Below are positions 11,881 through 23,747 of a DNA stretch of 64,000 bases, one piece after another. This DNA is from Nageia nagi. Its lineage: Eukaryota > Pinophyta. The translations under genes were made by a program, and so were the position numbers. The DNA is taken from NCBI GenBank assembly GCA_050084985.1, contig JBITNC010000001.1, positions 196,850,001-196,914,000 of the forward strand, written 5' to 3'. The notes below the pieces were generated by a model. It worked only from the letters and a program-made list of their open reading frames with translations, was not told the origin of the DNA and did no database searches. How positions within the stretch are numbered: the first letter of the stretch is position 1; each line of letters opens with the position of its first letter.

Positions 11881-12599
11881 TCTTAGATCTAATCATTAAA
11901 GGTTGAGATTAGATCTCACATACACAATATCTAAGGACTATGATATAATATTGTGTTGAGGTCACTTAAACATGTTACAAATTTCTCACTCCATAAAGGC
12001 ATAAATTAATACCATTTTCTAACCCAAAACTCACTCCAAACACTTAAATAACTTTTCTAACCCATATCCTAACATTTGAACTTGCCAAAATACATTTATT
12101 AACCCTTATAGCCCTCATTTTAACCCCAAAATATGACAAAATACCTTCAATGATGACCCAGCACACTCAAAACACAAAAATGTAAAAAATATTTTAGCAC
12201 ATCACAATTGTTTAGACGTTAATTTTTTAAGTGAATATCAACATTCCATCTCTCTTCATGTCTAAAAATAACTTACGAGGGACCTCTACATTTGTTTTTT
12301 ATGATATCTATCTTAAGCAAATATTGAAATAAGTGAACAACCATTTTAGAAATCAAAGTAGAGAAAACTATATACATATGACCTTTCATCTTCTATATTA
12401 GCTTTTCAACAATTTAGAGCCCATTTCCTTCATATATTTTGGTGAATATGATATTCTTACAATTTCATTTTAAGTGTTTTGATACATGTATCTTTTTACC
12501 TTTTCAAGTGGCTTATACGATATCATTTTTTAAATTTTCAAAGGATGTTTAGTTTTTTCTAAATTAGAAAAAATTGAATTTTTTTAATAGGGTCCCAAA
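11881..12599. other. AT-rich spacer, nothing recognised
   Basis: No open frame of interest, repeat unit or RNA motif was found. Confidence 0.4.
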
Positions 12600-14780
12600 A
12601 TTATGTTACAAGTTATTCATCATTTGAGGCAAAGATATCTTGAGGCTCATTAGGTGAAGCATCATGAGAGGATTTGTGTAGTTCCTTTTGTAAACCAATA
12701 TTGGAGTACTAAATTATATTTTCTTCCATGTTTTATATGTCATCCTTTTAATTTAAAATAAGTGATCAAAGTTTTCAAAAATGAAGCTTTTGAGTTTGGT
12801 TTGTAAAACTAAAGGTTCCATGGACTTCTCACAATAGATTTTGTAGTTGTGTTCCTTCCAAATCATATAACAAAAATGTGGAAGGAAAAAATTTTAGAGT
12901 GAGTTGAGGATTTTGCTTGGTGTGTGGAGTACTAAATGGTGAATCAATTCCTTTCGTATTATTGGAAATACCAAAGAGCAACCAAATTCATTGAGAACAC
13001 CTTCCAAAATTTCATTGGAAAAAGGATACCAGATAAAAAATTGGTCAATTGATTCTTCAGTTTGAATCTATTTGGGATGTTAAATCCTTGCCTTTTAAGG
13101 TTTTTTATCATTATAATTTTTTTCTAATTTGTAACCCAAATGAAGAAAACAATCTTTATAAGAAGAAATTTGAGCCAAATCTTGTTTTAGAATGTTGGTT
13201 CTTGACTAATGGTAGGCTTTTGTAGTGCCATATAGCTAAATGTAATATTGTATCCATGTTTTGCATTAAGCTTATAAAATATTTTATCCATGGCATATTT
13301 TGACCCAAGAGTTTTTTCTTCAAGCATTTTTTTATTGTTTTTAATTTTTATTCTATCTCCACAATGGGTCTATCTATAGGCCTCCATGATCTAGTTGCAC
13401 ATATATATTTGAGATGTAATTTCTACCTTTTTTTCTTGGTATAACTTAGCCTCATCAACACATTATTGTAGGTTTGGGTAGTGGCTTAGAGGTTTATATT
13501 TGAGCCATGGATCATGCCAAAAAAATATTTCTTTTCCATTACCAATTTTCCAAATGATATTACTACAAATGAGTGATCTAGGCTTTCAACAAATAGTTCT
13601 ATAAAGCAAAGCCAAAGGGGTGTTCCCTATTTTGGTGAAGGAGTTCCCATTCAAATGAATGGATTTTCATATGGAGGTCCATTCATTTTCCTTTCTTGAG
13701 AATATCTTCCAACCAAGTTTATATATGAGTGATTTATTCAAATGCTTTATTTCTTCTTAGGCCAAGATTTCCTTCTATTTTAGGATTGCATACTTGATCC
13801 CACATGACCAAGGTAATCCTTCTTTTTTCTTCTATACCATACCAAATGAATTGGTTACAAACTTTATCAAGTTTCTTGATGATTGAGGTAGACACCTTAA
13901 AGATAAGAGAGGTGTAATAGGTTGGCTCTGAAGAGTTGTTTTTATGAGAAGCAACTTGCTTGCTTGGCTAAGAAAGGAACCTTTTCAACCCATAAGTTTG
14001 AGTTGGAATCTTTCTAACATTTTATTCTTATATTTTGACTTCATAGGATTAATGAACAATGACATCCCAAGGTAGTATGAAGGGAAGTTCTTACCTTTGG
14101 CAATGTAATACGGTTATGATTTTGGCTTGCCTGAAAAAAAAGAGTATTAAAAAAGAAGATTTTTTCCTTTTAGAAGTTCACCTTTTACATGGTAGCTTTT
14201 TCATGAAGATAAAGGATTGAGAATAGGTTCTTATCGTCTATTATGGAGGAATTTCCAACCAATATTATATATAAATGAATTGGTGGTGCATGACATTATT
14301 TCAAGTTGTTGTAGGATTGATTTCCCTTAATATCTTTATAAATTTTAGCATTTTGAAGTTTTCTATCAAGTGCTTCATCCATGAGTATGAATAGGTAAGG
14401 AGAGAGAGGGTCTCCTTTCCTAATGCCTCAATTGGAGTATAAGAATTTTACAGGTTCCCCATTAATAAGAATGGATAATTCATGTGTGGAAATACAAATT
14501 TGTATCTAGTTCTTTCAATGAGGACATAATTCGAATTTGCAAAGAAGTTGATCTAGAAGCTACCAATTGACCCTATCAAAACTTTTTTGCATGTCAAGCT
14601 TGAAGAACATACTTGGGTCTTTTTTCTTTTAGGTGGTGTGGAGTACCTTGTGAATTATGATGATCCTCTCTATCTATTTTAAACAAATCATCTTACTCCA
14701 CAAAAACAAGGTTAGGGAGGAAGCCTTTTGAGTCTATTTCCAAGGAGCTTAATGATGATTTTGTATTACAATATTACATA
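12600..14780 (-). pseudogene. LINE (L1-type) ORF2 reverse transcriptase remnant
   Basis: On the minus strand, split over several frames, the reverse transcriptase order of plant L1 elements can be followed. Near 14750: NRLKRLPP (thumb of 'NRLK..LP'). About 14560-14610: MFFKLDMQKSFDRVNW, the 'F.KLD..KA.DRV.W' motif. About 14390-14440: IRKGDPLSPYLFIL, the 'RQGDPLSP.LF' motif, preceded by TGA where Arg is usual. At about 14290 the 'H.QFADD' box is unrecognisable, so the enzyme is dead. Towards 12790-12860 the reading CYMIWKEHN recalls the ORF2 C-terminus ('W.IWKERN'). The endonuclease domain is not found. Many stops and frameshifts are present. Confidence 0.75.
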
Positions 14781-15054
14781 GCCTTTTGATTTTGTATTAA
14801 AATGTTGTATAGACTACAATGTTATATATAATTAGAAGAGCCTATCCTCCAACCAAATTCTCTTACATACACCCATAGTATATCTACAAGTGGAGTAGAG
14901 TAGTGGAACTGAATGGGTAGAGCAGTGATGTGATGATGGTAGTATATATATTCTAGGTGTATATCAATTAAATGCATACATGTTGGGTGTATATAACTTG
15001 AATGTATAAATTCTAGATGTATAACAATTTAATGCATAAATTTGGGGTGTATAT
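14781..15054. other. AT-rich spacer with TATATTCTAGGTGTATA-like words
   Basis: Short repeats of GGGTGTATAT and AATGCATA occur at 14950-15050 and again at 15190-15350. They are probably the tail or spacer of the SINE-like units that follow. Confidence 0.4.
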
Positions 15055-15200
15055 CATATTAAAATTATGCAAAAAATGGACCCAAAAATTTATAAGTGTT
15101 GATGTAAAAAGCTTGGGCAAGATTCAAATATGAGACCATTTTTTGATGCAATGTATTAACCACTATACCATTGAGTCATAAACAACATGTAATGAAAGTT
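15055..15200 (-). mobile_element. tRNA-derived SINE-like unit, copy 1
   Basis: Minus strand: CAATGGTATAGTGGTTAATA (about 15153-15173) looks like an RNA polymerase III A box (TGGTATAGTGGTTAA). About 40 bases further on, ATTTGAATCTTGCC (about 15116-15130) looks like a decayed B box (GGTTCGAATCC). The downstream body contains TTTTTGGGTCCATTTTTTGC. A and B boxes at tRNA-like spacing followed by an unrelated body is the SINE layout. Poly-A or T tail and target duplication were not found. Confidence 0.5.
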
Positions 15201-15365
15201 TTAAATTTTGTATATTCCAAATAATATACCATGGGCATATATAAATTGAATGCATAACTTTTGGGTGTATATTAATTTAATGGATATACTATGGGCATAT
15301 ATTAGGTTCAAAATATGAGCATATATAAATTGAATGCATATACTATGGGTGTATATCAGGTTCGA

Positions 15366-15500
15366 AATATGCAAAAATATAGACCCAAAAATTTTGACTC
15401 AAAACACTTGGGCAAGATTCAAACACAAATCACCATTTTTAGGGTACAATGCGTTAACCACTATACCATTGATTTCAAAAACAACATACAAAAAAGTTTT
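15366..15500 (-). mobile_element. tRNA-derived SINE-like unit, copy 2
   Basis: Same organisation as the unit about 300 bp away, in the same orientation: A-box-like TGGTATAGTGGTTAACGC at 15451-15468, B-box-like TGTTTGAATCTTGCC at 15411-15425, then the body TTTTTGGGTCTATATTTTTGC. The A box is better preserved here. A tandem duplication of one insertion is more likely than two insertions, because spacer words also match. Confidence 0.5.
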
Positions 15501-15691
15501 CAATTTTATATATTCTAAAAAATATACCATGGGATATATCACAATATACCTTGGGCATATATCCTCATAAATTTTGGGTTTATATAGACAAGAAATAGAA
15601 TGGTGGTGAATTGTAAAGTGGGTGGTGGTGGGGCTTTTCATATACCTTGGGTGTATATAAGTGAATTTGGCTAGAGGATATATTCTTCCTA

Positions 15692-16344
15692 TGTAATGTG
15701 CCATACTTTGTTGGCTAAATACACTCAAAAATCATAAAATACAAACTTGTTTTTTTGTAGTTTTACTTAGTGAGCTCTAGGATTATCTTACTTTGAGCTC
15801 ATATTTGACCCTTTATTCTTGAAATTATCCCCAACCTTCACCATTGGATAAAAACTTTTTTGTTGATTAATTTTATGTGTCATAATGCTAGGTTTCATTA
15901 AGATCTAGCCAAGTTATAGCCCTTCAAAGTTGGCATTGTTTTGGAATTTTTAATTTTTTCAAAAATTTTAACTTTCCTTCATGTAAGAGAAATTAAAGCA
16001 CCCAAAACTTAGGTAAAGTACTATAGAGTTATTTTTTTACTTTTCCACATTGCAAGAAAGTTCTAGCCATCTAGAAAGTCTTGAAACCTTGATATTTCCA
16101 CATTTTGCATGATTTTTTGACCCAATAAATTTATTTTATGTTTTGAAACTTTAAATTCACTTTCTGGAAGATATGAAAGTCCATTTTAGGCATTGATTAA
16201 CCATTGGAAAGTTATTTTTATCCTTTATCTAATTGTAAGGTTCAATTCATATTTTGGGCATCTTTGAGTTTTCTAAATTTTTTTAAAACTCTAGAGTCTC
16301 TATTTCTTCATTTGGTACTAGAGCTTAGAGCCTCCAAATATTCA
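15692..16344 (+). repeat. 5' LTR of element A (short form)
   Basis: Begins TGTAATGTGCCATACTTT and ends CAAATATTCA just before the primer site. Matches 24468-25169. It lacks about 720 bp that the 3' LTR has after its first ~18 bases, including that LTR's only TATA-like box. It also contains TTTGGTACTAGAGC at 16311, a primer-site look-alike inside the LTR that is conserved in the 3' LTR. Confidence 0.65.
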
Positions 16345-16358
16345 ATTGGTATCAAAGC
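16345..16358 (+). other. primer binding site of element A
   Basis: ATTGGTATCAAAGC: TGGTATCAAAGC matches the copia initiator tRNA-Met primer site TGGTATCAGAGC at all but one base. It abuts the LTR end CA, and the first Met codon follows at 16379. Confidence 0.75.
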
Positions 16359-19300
16359 TAAACCTTCTATTTGCTTAAATGGATCAAAATATTGGATTTT
16401 TTTTGTAGTTGTAGATTCCTATGTTTAGTGGAGAACACTATGAATAGTGAAACATTCAAGTGAGGACCTTTCTCATCTCTTAAGACTTGTGGAGTCTTGT
16501 TTCTCAAGGATATGTTGAACCTAATGCTACAATATTTGTTGTACTTACAACAAATGAAAGAAAGGAGCTATTAGAGGCCCAAAAGAAGGATGCCAAAGCT
16601 TTGTTTGCTATACAAAATGGGATAGATGTTACAATATTCCTTAAGATTATAGAATGCAAATTCTCCAACTTTGTATGGGACACTCTTAAGAGTGCCTATA
16701 AGTGATCAACTAGAGTTAGAGTAGCCAAGATATAGCTCTTATGTAAGGATTTTGAATCTCTTCAAATGGGATATGATGAGATAATTGAACTCTTTATGAA
16801 TAGAGTTCAAGATATGGTGAATGCACTTCATTCACATGATGAGCAACTTGATGATACCTAGATTATTAAGAAGGTGTTGAGAAGATTTCCCTAGAATTTT
16901 GATCCTCTCACCATTTGTATTGAGGAGTATGAGCACATAATCATTGGGTAGTTTGCAAATGTATGATCATAGAATCTAGGATAGAGATGAGAACCTGGAC
17001 CAAGCATTTCAAGGCAATCTTAGATTGAATGATTAACCTACTACTTATTCTAGTTAAAAATCTACTTTAAGAGATCATGGTAGAGGTCACAGTGGTAGCA
17101 ACCATGGAAGAGGTGATTGTGGTAGAGGAAGAGGTTGATTAGATGGTAGAAGTTAGATATCAAACCCCTAAAATTATGAATTCTATGGAAAAGATGATCA
17201 CTTAAAGCAATATTTCTACTAGAAGAAGGAGTAGAAAATCAACTACAATGAAGAGCAAAGTGATGGTAATGTATTCCTGACCCATAATAACATTGAAGTT
17301 GTTGATTACCACATTTGTGATTTGGATAGTGGGTGCTCAAATCATATGATCAATAAAAAAAATTATTTACTCAAATTGAATAAAATGCTTTCAAAAATGT
17401 TTGGTTTGGTGATAATAATCAAGTTAATACTATCAAAAATGGTTCCATTGATTTCAAAGCAAATTCTAACAAGATAATGCATATGCATGATACTTTGTAT
17501 GTTCCTGAGTTGAAGCATAATCTTCCTAGCATTGGATAAATGTGCATGAATTACTATTATTTAGTCTTCTGGAAGAATACATGCACCATCACTAATTAGG
17601 AAAACCAAAAATTAATTACCAAAATTCTCATATTTGCAAATCATATGTATATGCTGAAGATGCAATTGATAATAGTCAAATAATTGAAATCCACCATTGA
17701 TCCTACTTGGTTGTGACATCAAAGATGTGGCCACATCAATTTCAACTCACTTCATAGATTACTTAAGCTTGTGAGAGGTATTCCTAACTTATCACTTCCA
17801 TCTGACACTTTTTGTGAGAGTTTCATTTTTTGAAAGTAACATAAAAAGAAATTTCCCTCCCACCCATACCATGCAAAGGTACCTTTGGAATTGTTGCATG
17901 TTGGTATATATAGACCTATGTAGACTCCCACCTTGGCCAAGTGTAGGTATATGCTTATTTTTACTGATGATTATTCTTGAATGAGTTGGCTGTAGTGCAA
18001 GCCAAGTTATATGCCCTTGATACTTTTATCAATTTCAAGGCACTTGTTGAGAAGCATTCCATCTACCACCTTAATAAGTTTTAGATAGATCGTGGTGGTG
18101 AATTCACTTCAAATGAGTTCAAAGAATTATTTTGAAAACATGGTATTAAGTAACAGTATACAATTACCTACACTCCATAAGAGAATGGAGTGGATAAGAG
18201 AAAGAACTAGATAGTCATTGAGATGGCCTGGAGCATGCTTAAGGAGATGGGCATGGAAAACAAATTATGGGGGAAAGTTGTTCATGCTATTATTTACATT
18301 TTAAATCATTTCCCAATAAAAATTATGCAACATTCAACCCCTTATGAGGCTTGGTTTGGAAATAAACCCAATCTCTCATACCTCTAGATATTTAGTTATA
18401 CCTATTATGTGTATGTACCCAAGGAGAACATGAAAAAATTGGATGAAAAATCCATCTAATGTATCTTTATGGAATACTCTTATGATTCCAAATGCTATCG
18501 ATGCTATGATCCAATTTTTTGAAAGTTACATATCATTTTAGATGTAATATTTTATGAAGGGGGAGCATACAATAATTATTTTGATGCCCCCAACATCACT
18601 TCAGTGATTTAGGACTCTAGTTCATATGAGCCAGCTGATTCATTGCAGCCTAACCAACTTCTCCAACCTCAACAACTCAACCTCCCTATTGCTCCAATTC
18701 CTTCCAAGAGAAGGATTTTTAGAGATCATCTGAAATCCTAAATGTTGTACAAGATTTTAGTAGAAGAGTGACCTGACAATAAGCAAGGGGGTGATCAAAT
18801 AACCAATTATGCTTTGATGTCCTCTTTTCTTGTTGAGGCTTCCAACTTTAAAGAAGTTACAAATGAGGATTTGAAATTGACCATGGAAGAAGATATTGAG
18901 TAGATCCAAAAGAATGAATTATAGGAGCTTGTCCATCCTCTAAATAATCAAAATATTATTGGAGTCAAATGGACCTATTAGCTCAAGCATAATACTGATG
19001 GTAGAATTGCTAAACATAATGTTTAACTAGTGGATAAGGGCTATGTTCAAAAGGAAGGGCTTGATTATAAAGAGATATTTGAACCAGTTTCATGACTTGA
19101 GATAATTCACTCTCTTCTTGCTTTAGCATTACATCTTGGTCTTAGTTTGTACCAAATGGATGTCAACTCTACCTTTCTCAATGAAGATTTGAGAAAAAAG
19201 TGTATGTGAATCAATTGTAAGGATTCATAATTAATGTCCATGAATACAAAGTGTACCATATGAGGAAACCATTTATGAGTCAAGTAAACACCATGTGCCT

Positions 19301-20155
19301 GGTATTCTTAGATTGACACCTACTTCCATTTCAATGGTTATCATAGGTGCTCTGTGGAAGCTACCCTGTACATTAAAATATCTGACCATGATTTCATCAT
19401 CATTTATTTGTATATTGATAATATTATATTTATGAGCACTTCTTATTCCATGTTGTATACATTATAAACTATTATGGTTAAGTAGTTTGAGATGAGTGAT
19501 TTGAGTGACACTTTCTTGGTATGCAAGTGCAATAGTCATCCTCTAGCATATTCATCACTTAGTCCAAGTATGTTGATGACATGATTACTATGTTTTACAT
19601 GAAGGATTACAAACCTATTGACACTCTAGTCATTCTTGGTGCCAAACTCATGAAGGAGGATTCTACTCCTCTTGTGTATGTCACCCTATATTGATCACTC
19701 ATTGGTAATCTAATGTATCTCATAGTAACTCAATTGGAAATCACATATGTAGTTAGCCTTGTGGTTCGATGGTTAAGAGGATCGTTTTGTATGTTAGTGG
19801 CATCAAATTCTTTGGTCTATAACATAAATCCTCTAATTTTAGCATCTTTGAAGCATACATAGATGCTAATTGGGCTAGTAGTATTGATGATAAAAAAAGA
19901 ACCTCTATTTATGCTTTCTTCTTTTCTAGATATCTTATCTCATGGAGAAGCAACAAGTAACAAGTAATTGCTCTTTCAACTATTGAAGTAAAATACATGG
20001 TTGCCTCCTTTTCTTATACTCAATCCATTTGGATAGCTTAATTTTTTGAAGATTTGGGTTTAACACCTCCCTTTCCCATTCCCATACATTATGACAACAC
20101 CAACACTATTGCTATGACCAAGAACCTAGTGTTTCACATTCAAAGCAAGTATATC

Positions 20156-20630
20156 TATTAGAATTTATAAAGCATTATTATTTAATATATAAAATGTAAC
20201 TCACTTAATTCATCTAAATACTTAAAAGTATTTATAAATACCTTTTAATATTTAGGAAATTAAATAAGTGCAACTTGTCCATTCTTACCTTAGGTAAACC
20301 TTGGGGAAAAAGGTGGTTAAAGTGGGGTTCTATCCTATAAATAGAGGGCTTGGTCTTTTTGTTAGACACACTTGAATAGAAAAAAGTTATTCTCATACTT
20401 TATATGTTGATAGGATGAGAGAGAGGTTGTAAGCATTGTAAGATTTGTCTTTGAGAAGTAAATATATTGAGTTAAAGTGGAGCACTCTCACCTTGAGAGG
20501 AACTACAATACTTGCTAGTGTCACCTTGCGAAAGAGATTATGTTTGTGTTATTATAGTGTGAGTTTCATTATGGTTAAGAAGAGGATTCTTCAAGGTTGA
20601 TCTTGGGTAAAAAAACCTTCTCTCCTTTCA
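20156..20630 (+). repeat. 5' LTR of element B
   Basis: Begins TATTAGAATT (the 3' copy has TGTTAGAATT, so TG has become TA) and ends CTCTCCTTTCA. TATA box CTATAAATAG at 20335-20344. Matches 23084-23562 with moderate divergence. Confidence 0.9.
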
Positions 20631-20644
20631 ATTAGTATCAGAGC
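20631..20644 (+). other. primer binding site of element B
   Basis: ATTAGTATCAGAGC, one base from TGGTATCAGAGC (initiator tRNA-Met), directly after the LTR end. Confidence 0.8.
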
Positions 20645-20649
20645 ATGAG

Positions 20650-21010
20650 GGATCTTCTTATAATTTTTGAACTTCTTGTTGAAGTGAGCCATCTTAGTTT
20701 CACCTAAAGCAATGCTCTTCTCCTTTGGAGAAGAAATCGATACCTTATTGTTGATGGTCTCTTCATGCTTCAAGAGAGGTCTAGAAAGATTGTCTAAAGA
20801 TAAAACTTCTTCTTAATCATCAAGCTTAGTTTAAATAATAGACACGAAGTGACTTAACTTGGTTGATAGGCTTTGTAAGATCATGAACACCATGAGTTCA
20901 TCATTCATCCAATTACACCCATAACTTACAAGTTGATGCCTAAAATAAATATTCTTATTGAAGTGCATAAGTATAATTAAAATTGTCTTCATATTTAATG
21001 TAGATTTCAA
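20650..21010 (-). pseudogene. inverted copia gag fragment inside B
   Basis: On the minus strand it reads ALGETKMAHFNKKFKNYKK, parallel to ALGPMKTHFKKKFNNQKK in the gag of element C (minus strand, about 44550-44640). DNA similarity continues to about 21000, matching C up to about 44850. Yet the protease and RNase H pieces of B, its primer site and its purine tract are all on the plus strand. The gag piece is therefore inverted relative to its own element. Confidence 0.65.
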
Positions 21011-21357
21011 AAGTGGTTTCCCTTAGAAAATGAATTTAAACTTTGATTTAATAGTTGTAAATAGAGTTGACCACTTTTTCTTTATATATATATATAGTAT
21101 AAAAAGGAGTTCTTTTTTATTGATTTTTTTTCAATCAAATTAAATATCCTTAAAAATAAAATAAAAAGTGGGATCATTTTATTTGTAACTTTATAAGAGG
21201 GATTACATGCATAAAAAAAATTGGAAAATTATTTTGAGTTCATTTGTTTTTAAAAGAATTTTTTTCTCTCTTCAAGTTTTTTCCCCTCAAAATTCTAAGA
21301 GATTTTTCCCCCCTTCCTATTAAAAGTATTTTTATTTTTAAGGGAGAAAAATTGATT

Positions 21358-21379
21358 TTATATATATATATATATATTA

Positions 21380-21453
<74 letters not shown>

Positions 21454-21459
21454 TATATT
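21358..21459. repeat. (TA)n microsatellite
   Basis: About 100 bases of nearly pure TA. The 67-codon open frame across it (ending in Tyr-Ile repeats) is an artefact. Confidence 0.95.
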
Positions 21460-21789
21460 AAGAGGGGATAATTAATCCTTGTTATAAAAGATACTTAAAT
21501 ATGTGCAAATGTATTTTTTTACTCCTCGATCTAACCTTATTTTGAAATACACATATGAATGTTATTTTATAATGTCTTCTAAGCATAGGAAACAAGCTCT
21601 ATTGCAAGGATGGAGACAATTGATAATAAAATGAACAAGCTTTGGAAGAAAGCAAAGAAGAGAGAATATCAAGACAAGATGCTAAAGTGGTTAATCCTTG
21701 TGAGACAAATGAATGAAGTCATAAATCGCATACTTCATTTTCAAATTTGCTATATAGTGAATTCCAATATGTTTATTATTAAATAAAAT

Positions 21790-22262
21790 AGCAAAGGCAA
21801 AGATAATGTGATCAAATTCAAAGGAAAGAAGAATTAGGAAGGTTCTTATGTTTATGATTTTTATTACAAGTCTCATACTTTTTCAAATGATTGGATTTTG
21901 GATTCAGGTTGCACTAATCATATGAACTTTGAAAAGAATAAGTTTGAAGACTTTCACAAACATAAAAAAAGATGCAGTAGTAATAGACCATAACTCTATG
22001 CTAGAAGTTCAAGAGATTGGAAGCATATTGATGCATGGGAAGGTGATTAAAGATTTGCTTTTTGTGTCTAAGTTAGGGATGAATCTTTTTTTTTTTCAAG
22101 TTATTCAAATTGCAAGAAAGGGATATACCTTTGACTTCAATACTTCAAACTATATGAAAGTTATGGATGGTAGCTTGTAGATCTAGTATTGTCTATTGAA
22201 TAAAAACTCCATTGATTTATTCACCAAGCCCCCTTCAAACACTCAATTCTAGAAGCCTTAGA
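21790..22262 (+). pseudogene. element B protease and RNase H end fragments
   Basis: Protease: NDWILDSGCTNHM at about 21888-21927, with the active-site Asp-Ser-Gly intact. A +1 frame then carries the segment after protease (LMHGKVIKDLLFVSKLGMN, open 21929-22180). At about 22200 the reading jumps to IDLFTKPPSNTQF, the end of RNase H. Integrase and reverse transcriptase are deleted between about 22180 and 22200. Confidence 0.75.
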
Positions 22263-23074
22263 GGTTTCTTAGGTTGGTGAAGTTTCCCTCAAGGGAGAGT
22301 GGAGTTTGAATTCTTATTGGATTCATTTTTTGTGATGACAACTTCACCCCTAAGAAGATCTTGTGGTTGTATAGTGTTGATCTTCATGTACATTTTTATT
22401 TTTTTATTCTCCATGTGTGAGAAACAAGTATGTGCACATTGATATTGTTTAGTTTTCCATATGAGATTAAATTATTTGTACACTTTTATTATTTAGTTAT
22501 CTATGTGTGAGGAACTAGTATGTGCATGTTGAAACTGTTTAGTTATCCACATGTGAGGAACTAGTATATGCAAATTGGATGTATATCCTATTTTTTGATA
22601 ATGATGATCAACACATGTGTTTCTTATACAACAAGTGACTATTAGTTTTATTGGAATCTTTGTAATGACTTATAGTGCACCATTTGATTAGTTTATGGAT
22701 GGCATTATTTGATTCCTTTATCTTATGTTGATATGAATGTATGATGCATCTAACTAATCTTATGTATGAGCTTATTATAGCTTGAAAGTTTCTTCTTAAT
22801 ATTGCAAGTTACTTACTTCAAGTATGCAAGCTCATGGAGGCTCATCATATTAACTTATTATTGAAGACTACTTCTTGTACATTGAAACCATTTATGGTTG
22901 ATGGTTATTGTATTATAAACCATTTGTTAAAATGGTTAAGTAGTTGAGTCTTATCTAGGATCTATTACTTCCCAAGATGTAAAGTTTTTATCTTTGATTG
23001 TATCTATTATGGAGAAAAAATCTCTTATTGTCTCTCTCTTTCTATCTTCTATATTCTCTACCCAATATTGCATT
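22263..23074 (+). other. element B 3' noncoding region
   Basis: Contains about three copies of TTAGTTATCCACATGTGAGGAACTAG-like units at 22405-22570. Related units occur before the 3' LTR of C (42058-42235, minus). No coding signal. Confidence 0.6.
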
Positions 23075-23083
23075 AAAGGGGAG
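23075..23083 (+). other. polypurine tract of element B
   Basis: AAAGGGGAG immediately before the 3' LTR start TGTTAGAA. Confidence 0.8.
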
Positions 23084-23562
23084 TGTTAGAATTTCTAATG
23101 TATTATTGTTTGATATCTAAAATGTAACTCACATACTTAATTCATCTAGATAATTCAAAGTATTTATAAATACCTTTTAGTATTTAGGAAATTAAATAAG
23201 TTCAAATTGGCTATTCTTACCTCATGTAAAACTTGGGTAAAAGGTGAGTTAAGGTGCAGTTCTCTTCTATAAATAAAGAACTTGACCTTGTTGTTAGACA
23301 CACTTGAATAGAGAAAATTTGTGCTCATACTTTGTAGGTTGATAGGATGAGAGAGAGGTTGTAAGCATTGTAAGATTTGTATTTGAGAAGTAAATATCTT
23401 GAGTTAAAGTGGAGCACTCTCACCTTGAGAGGAACCACTATACTTGCTTGTATCACCTTGTGAATGAGATTATGTTTGTGTTATTACAATATGAGTTTCA
23501 TTGTGTTTAAGAAGAGGATTTTTCAAGGTTGCTCATGGGTAAAGGTGTCTTCTCTCCTTTCA
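23084..23562 (+). repeat. 3' LTR of element B
   Basis: TGTTAGAATT to CTCTCCTTTCA. TATA-like CTATAAATAA at 23267-23276. Followed by target duplication ATATC. Confidence 0.9.
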
Positions 23563-23726
23563 ATATCAACATTCAAAATCACTTTATGCAAGACTTGGTT
23601 ACTAATGATTCATTGAATTCATATTTTGTAAATTTGAAGACCAACTTGCAGATATTTTCACTAAGGCTCTGCCTAAAGATCGATTCCCTAGTCTCCAAAA
23701 TCAGCTCAAAATTCAATCCATCCACA

Positions 23727-23747
23727 TTAAGAGGGAGAATGAAGGAA
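23727..23747 (+). other. polypurine tract of element A
   Basis: ATTAAGAGGGAGAATGAAGGA lies between the pol end of A and the 3' LTR start TGTAATGTATC. Confidence 0.6.

Larger units (their letters stand above)
20156..23562 (+). mobile_element. Ty1/copia element B, internally deleted, nested in A
   Basis: LTRs of 475 and 479 bp, an initiator-Met-type primer site, an inner region of only 2453 bp and the polypurine tract AAAGGGGAG. The 5-bp target duplication ATATC lies at 20151-20155 and 23563-23567. Removing B plus one duplication restores the RNase H reading of A across the site. Most of integrase and all of reverse transcriptase are missing, so it would depend on other elements. Family relation to C is shown by similar protease and RNase H ends. 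Confidence 0.9.
16379..23747 (+). pseudogene. element A gag-pol, decayed and split by B
   Basis: The coding order can be followed in 16379-20155 and resumes at 23568. Gag: FSGEHYE then VSQGYVEPNATIF (16410-16705). The zinc knuckle near 17180 has lost its Cys residues. Protease: DLDSGCSNHM (about 17320) keeps Asp. Integrase: DRGGEFTSNEF (about 18090) and ENGV (about 18182). Reverse transcriptase: LYQMDVNSTFLN (about 19150), and the YVDD box reads YIDN at 19411-19422. RNase H: a run ending KYI at 20155 that continues after B as NIQNHFMQDLV, then QLADIFTKALPKDRF and stops near 23750. There are many stops and several frameshifts, so it is non-functional. Confidence 0.8.

Noticed and set aside
16311-16324. 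TTTGGTACTAGAGC as primer site of A (and its twin at 25131)
   Set aside because: The matching sequence also lies inside the 3' LTR, so it is within the LTR; the true primer site starts at 16345, after the shared LTR end.
21244-21447. Open frame ending in a Tyr-Ile run
   Set aside because: It runs through the (TA)n microsatellite; the same artefact occurs at 57901-58203 on the minus strand.
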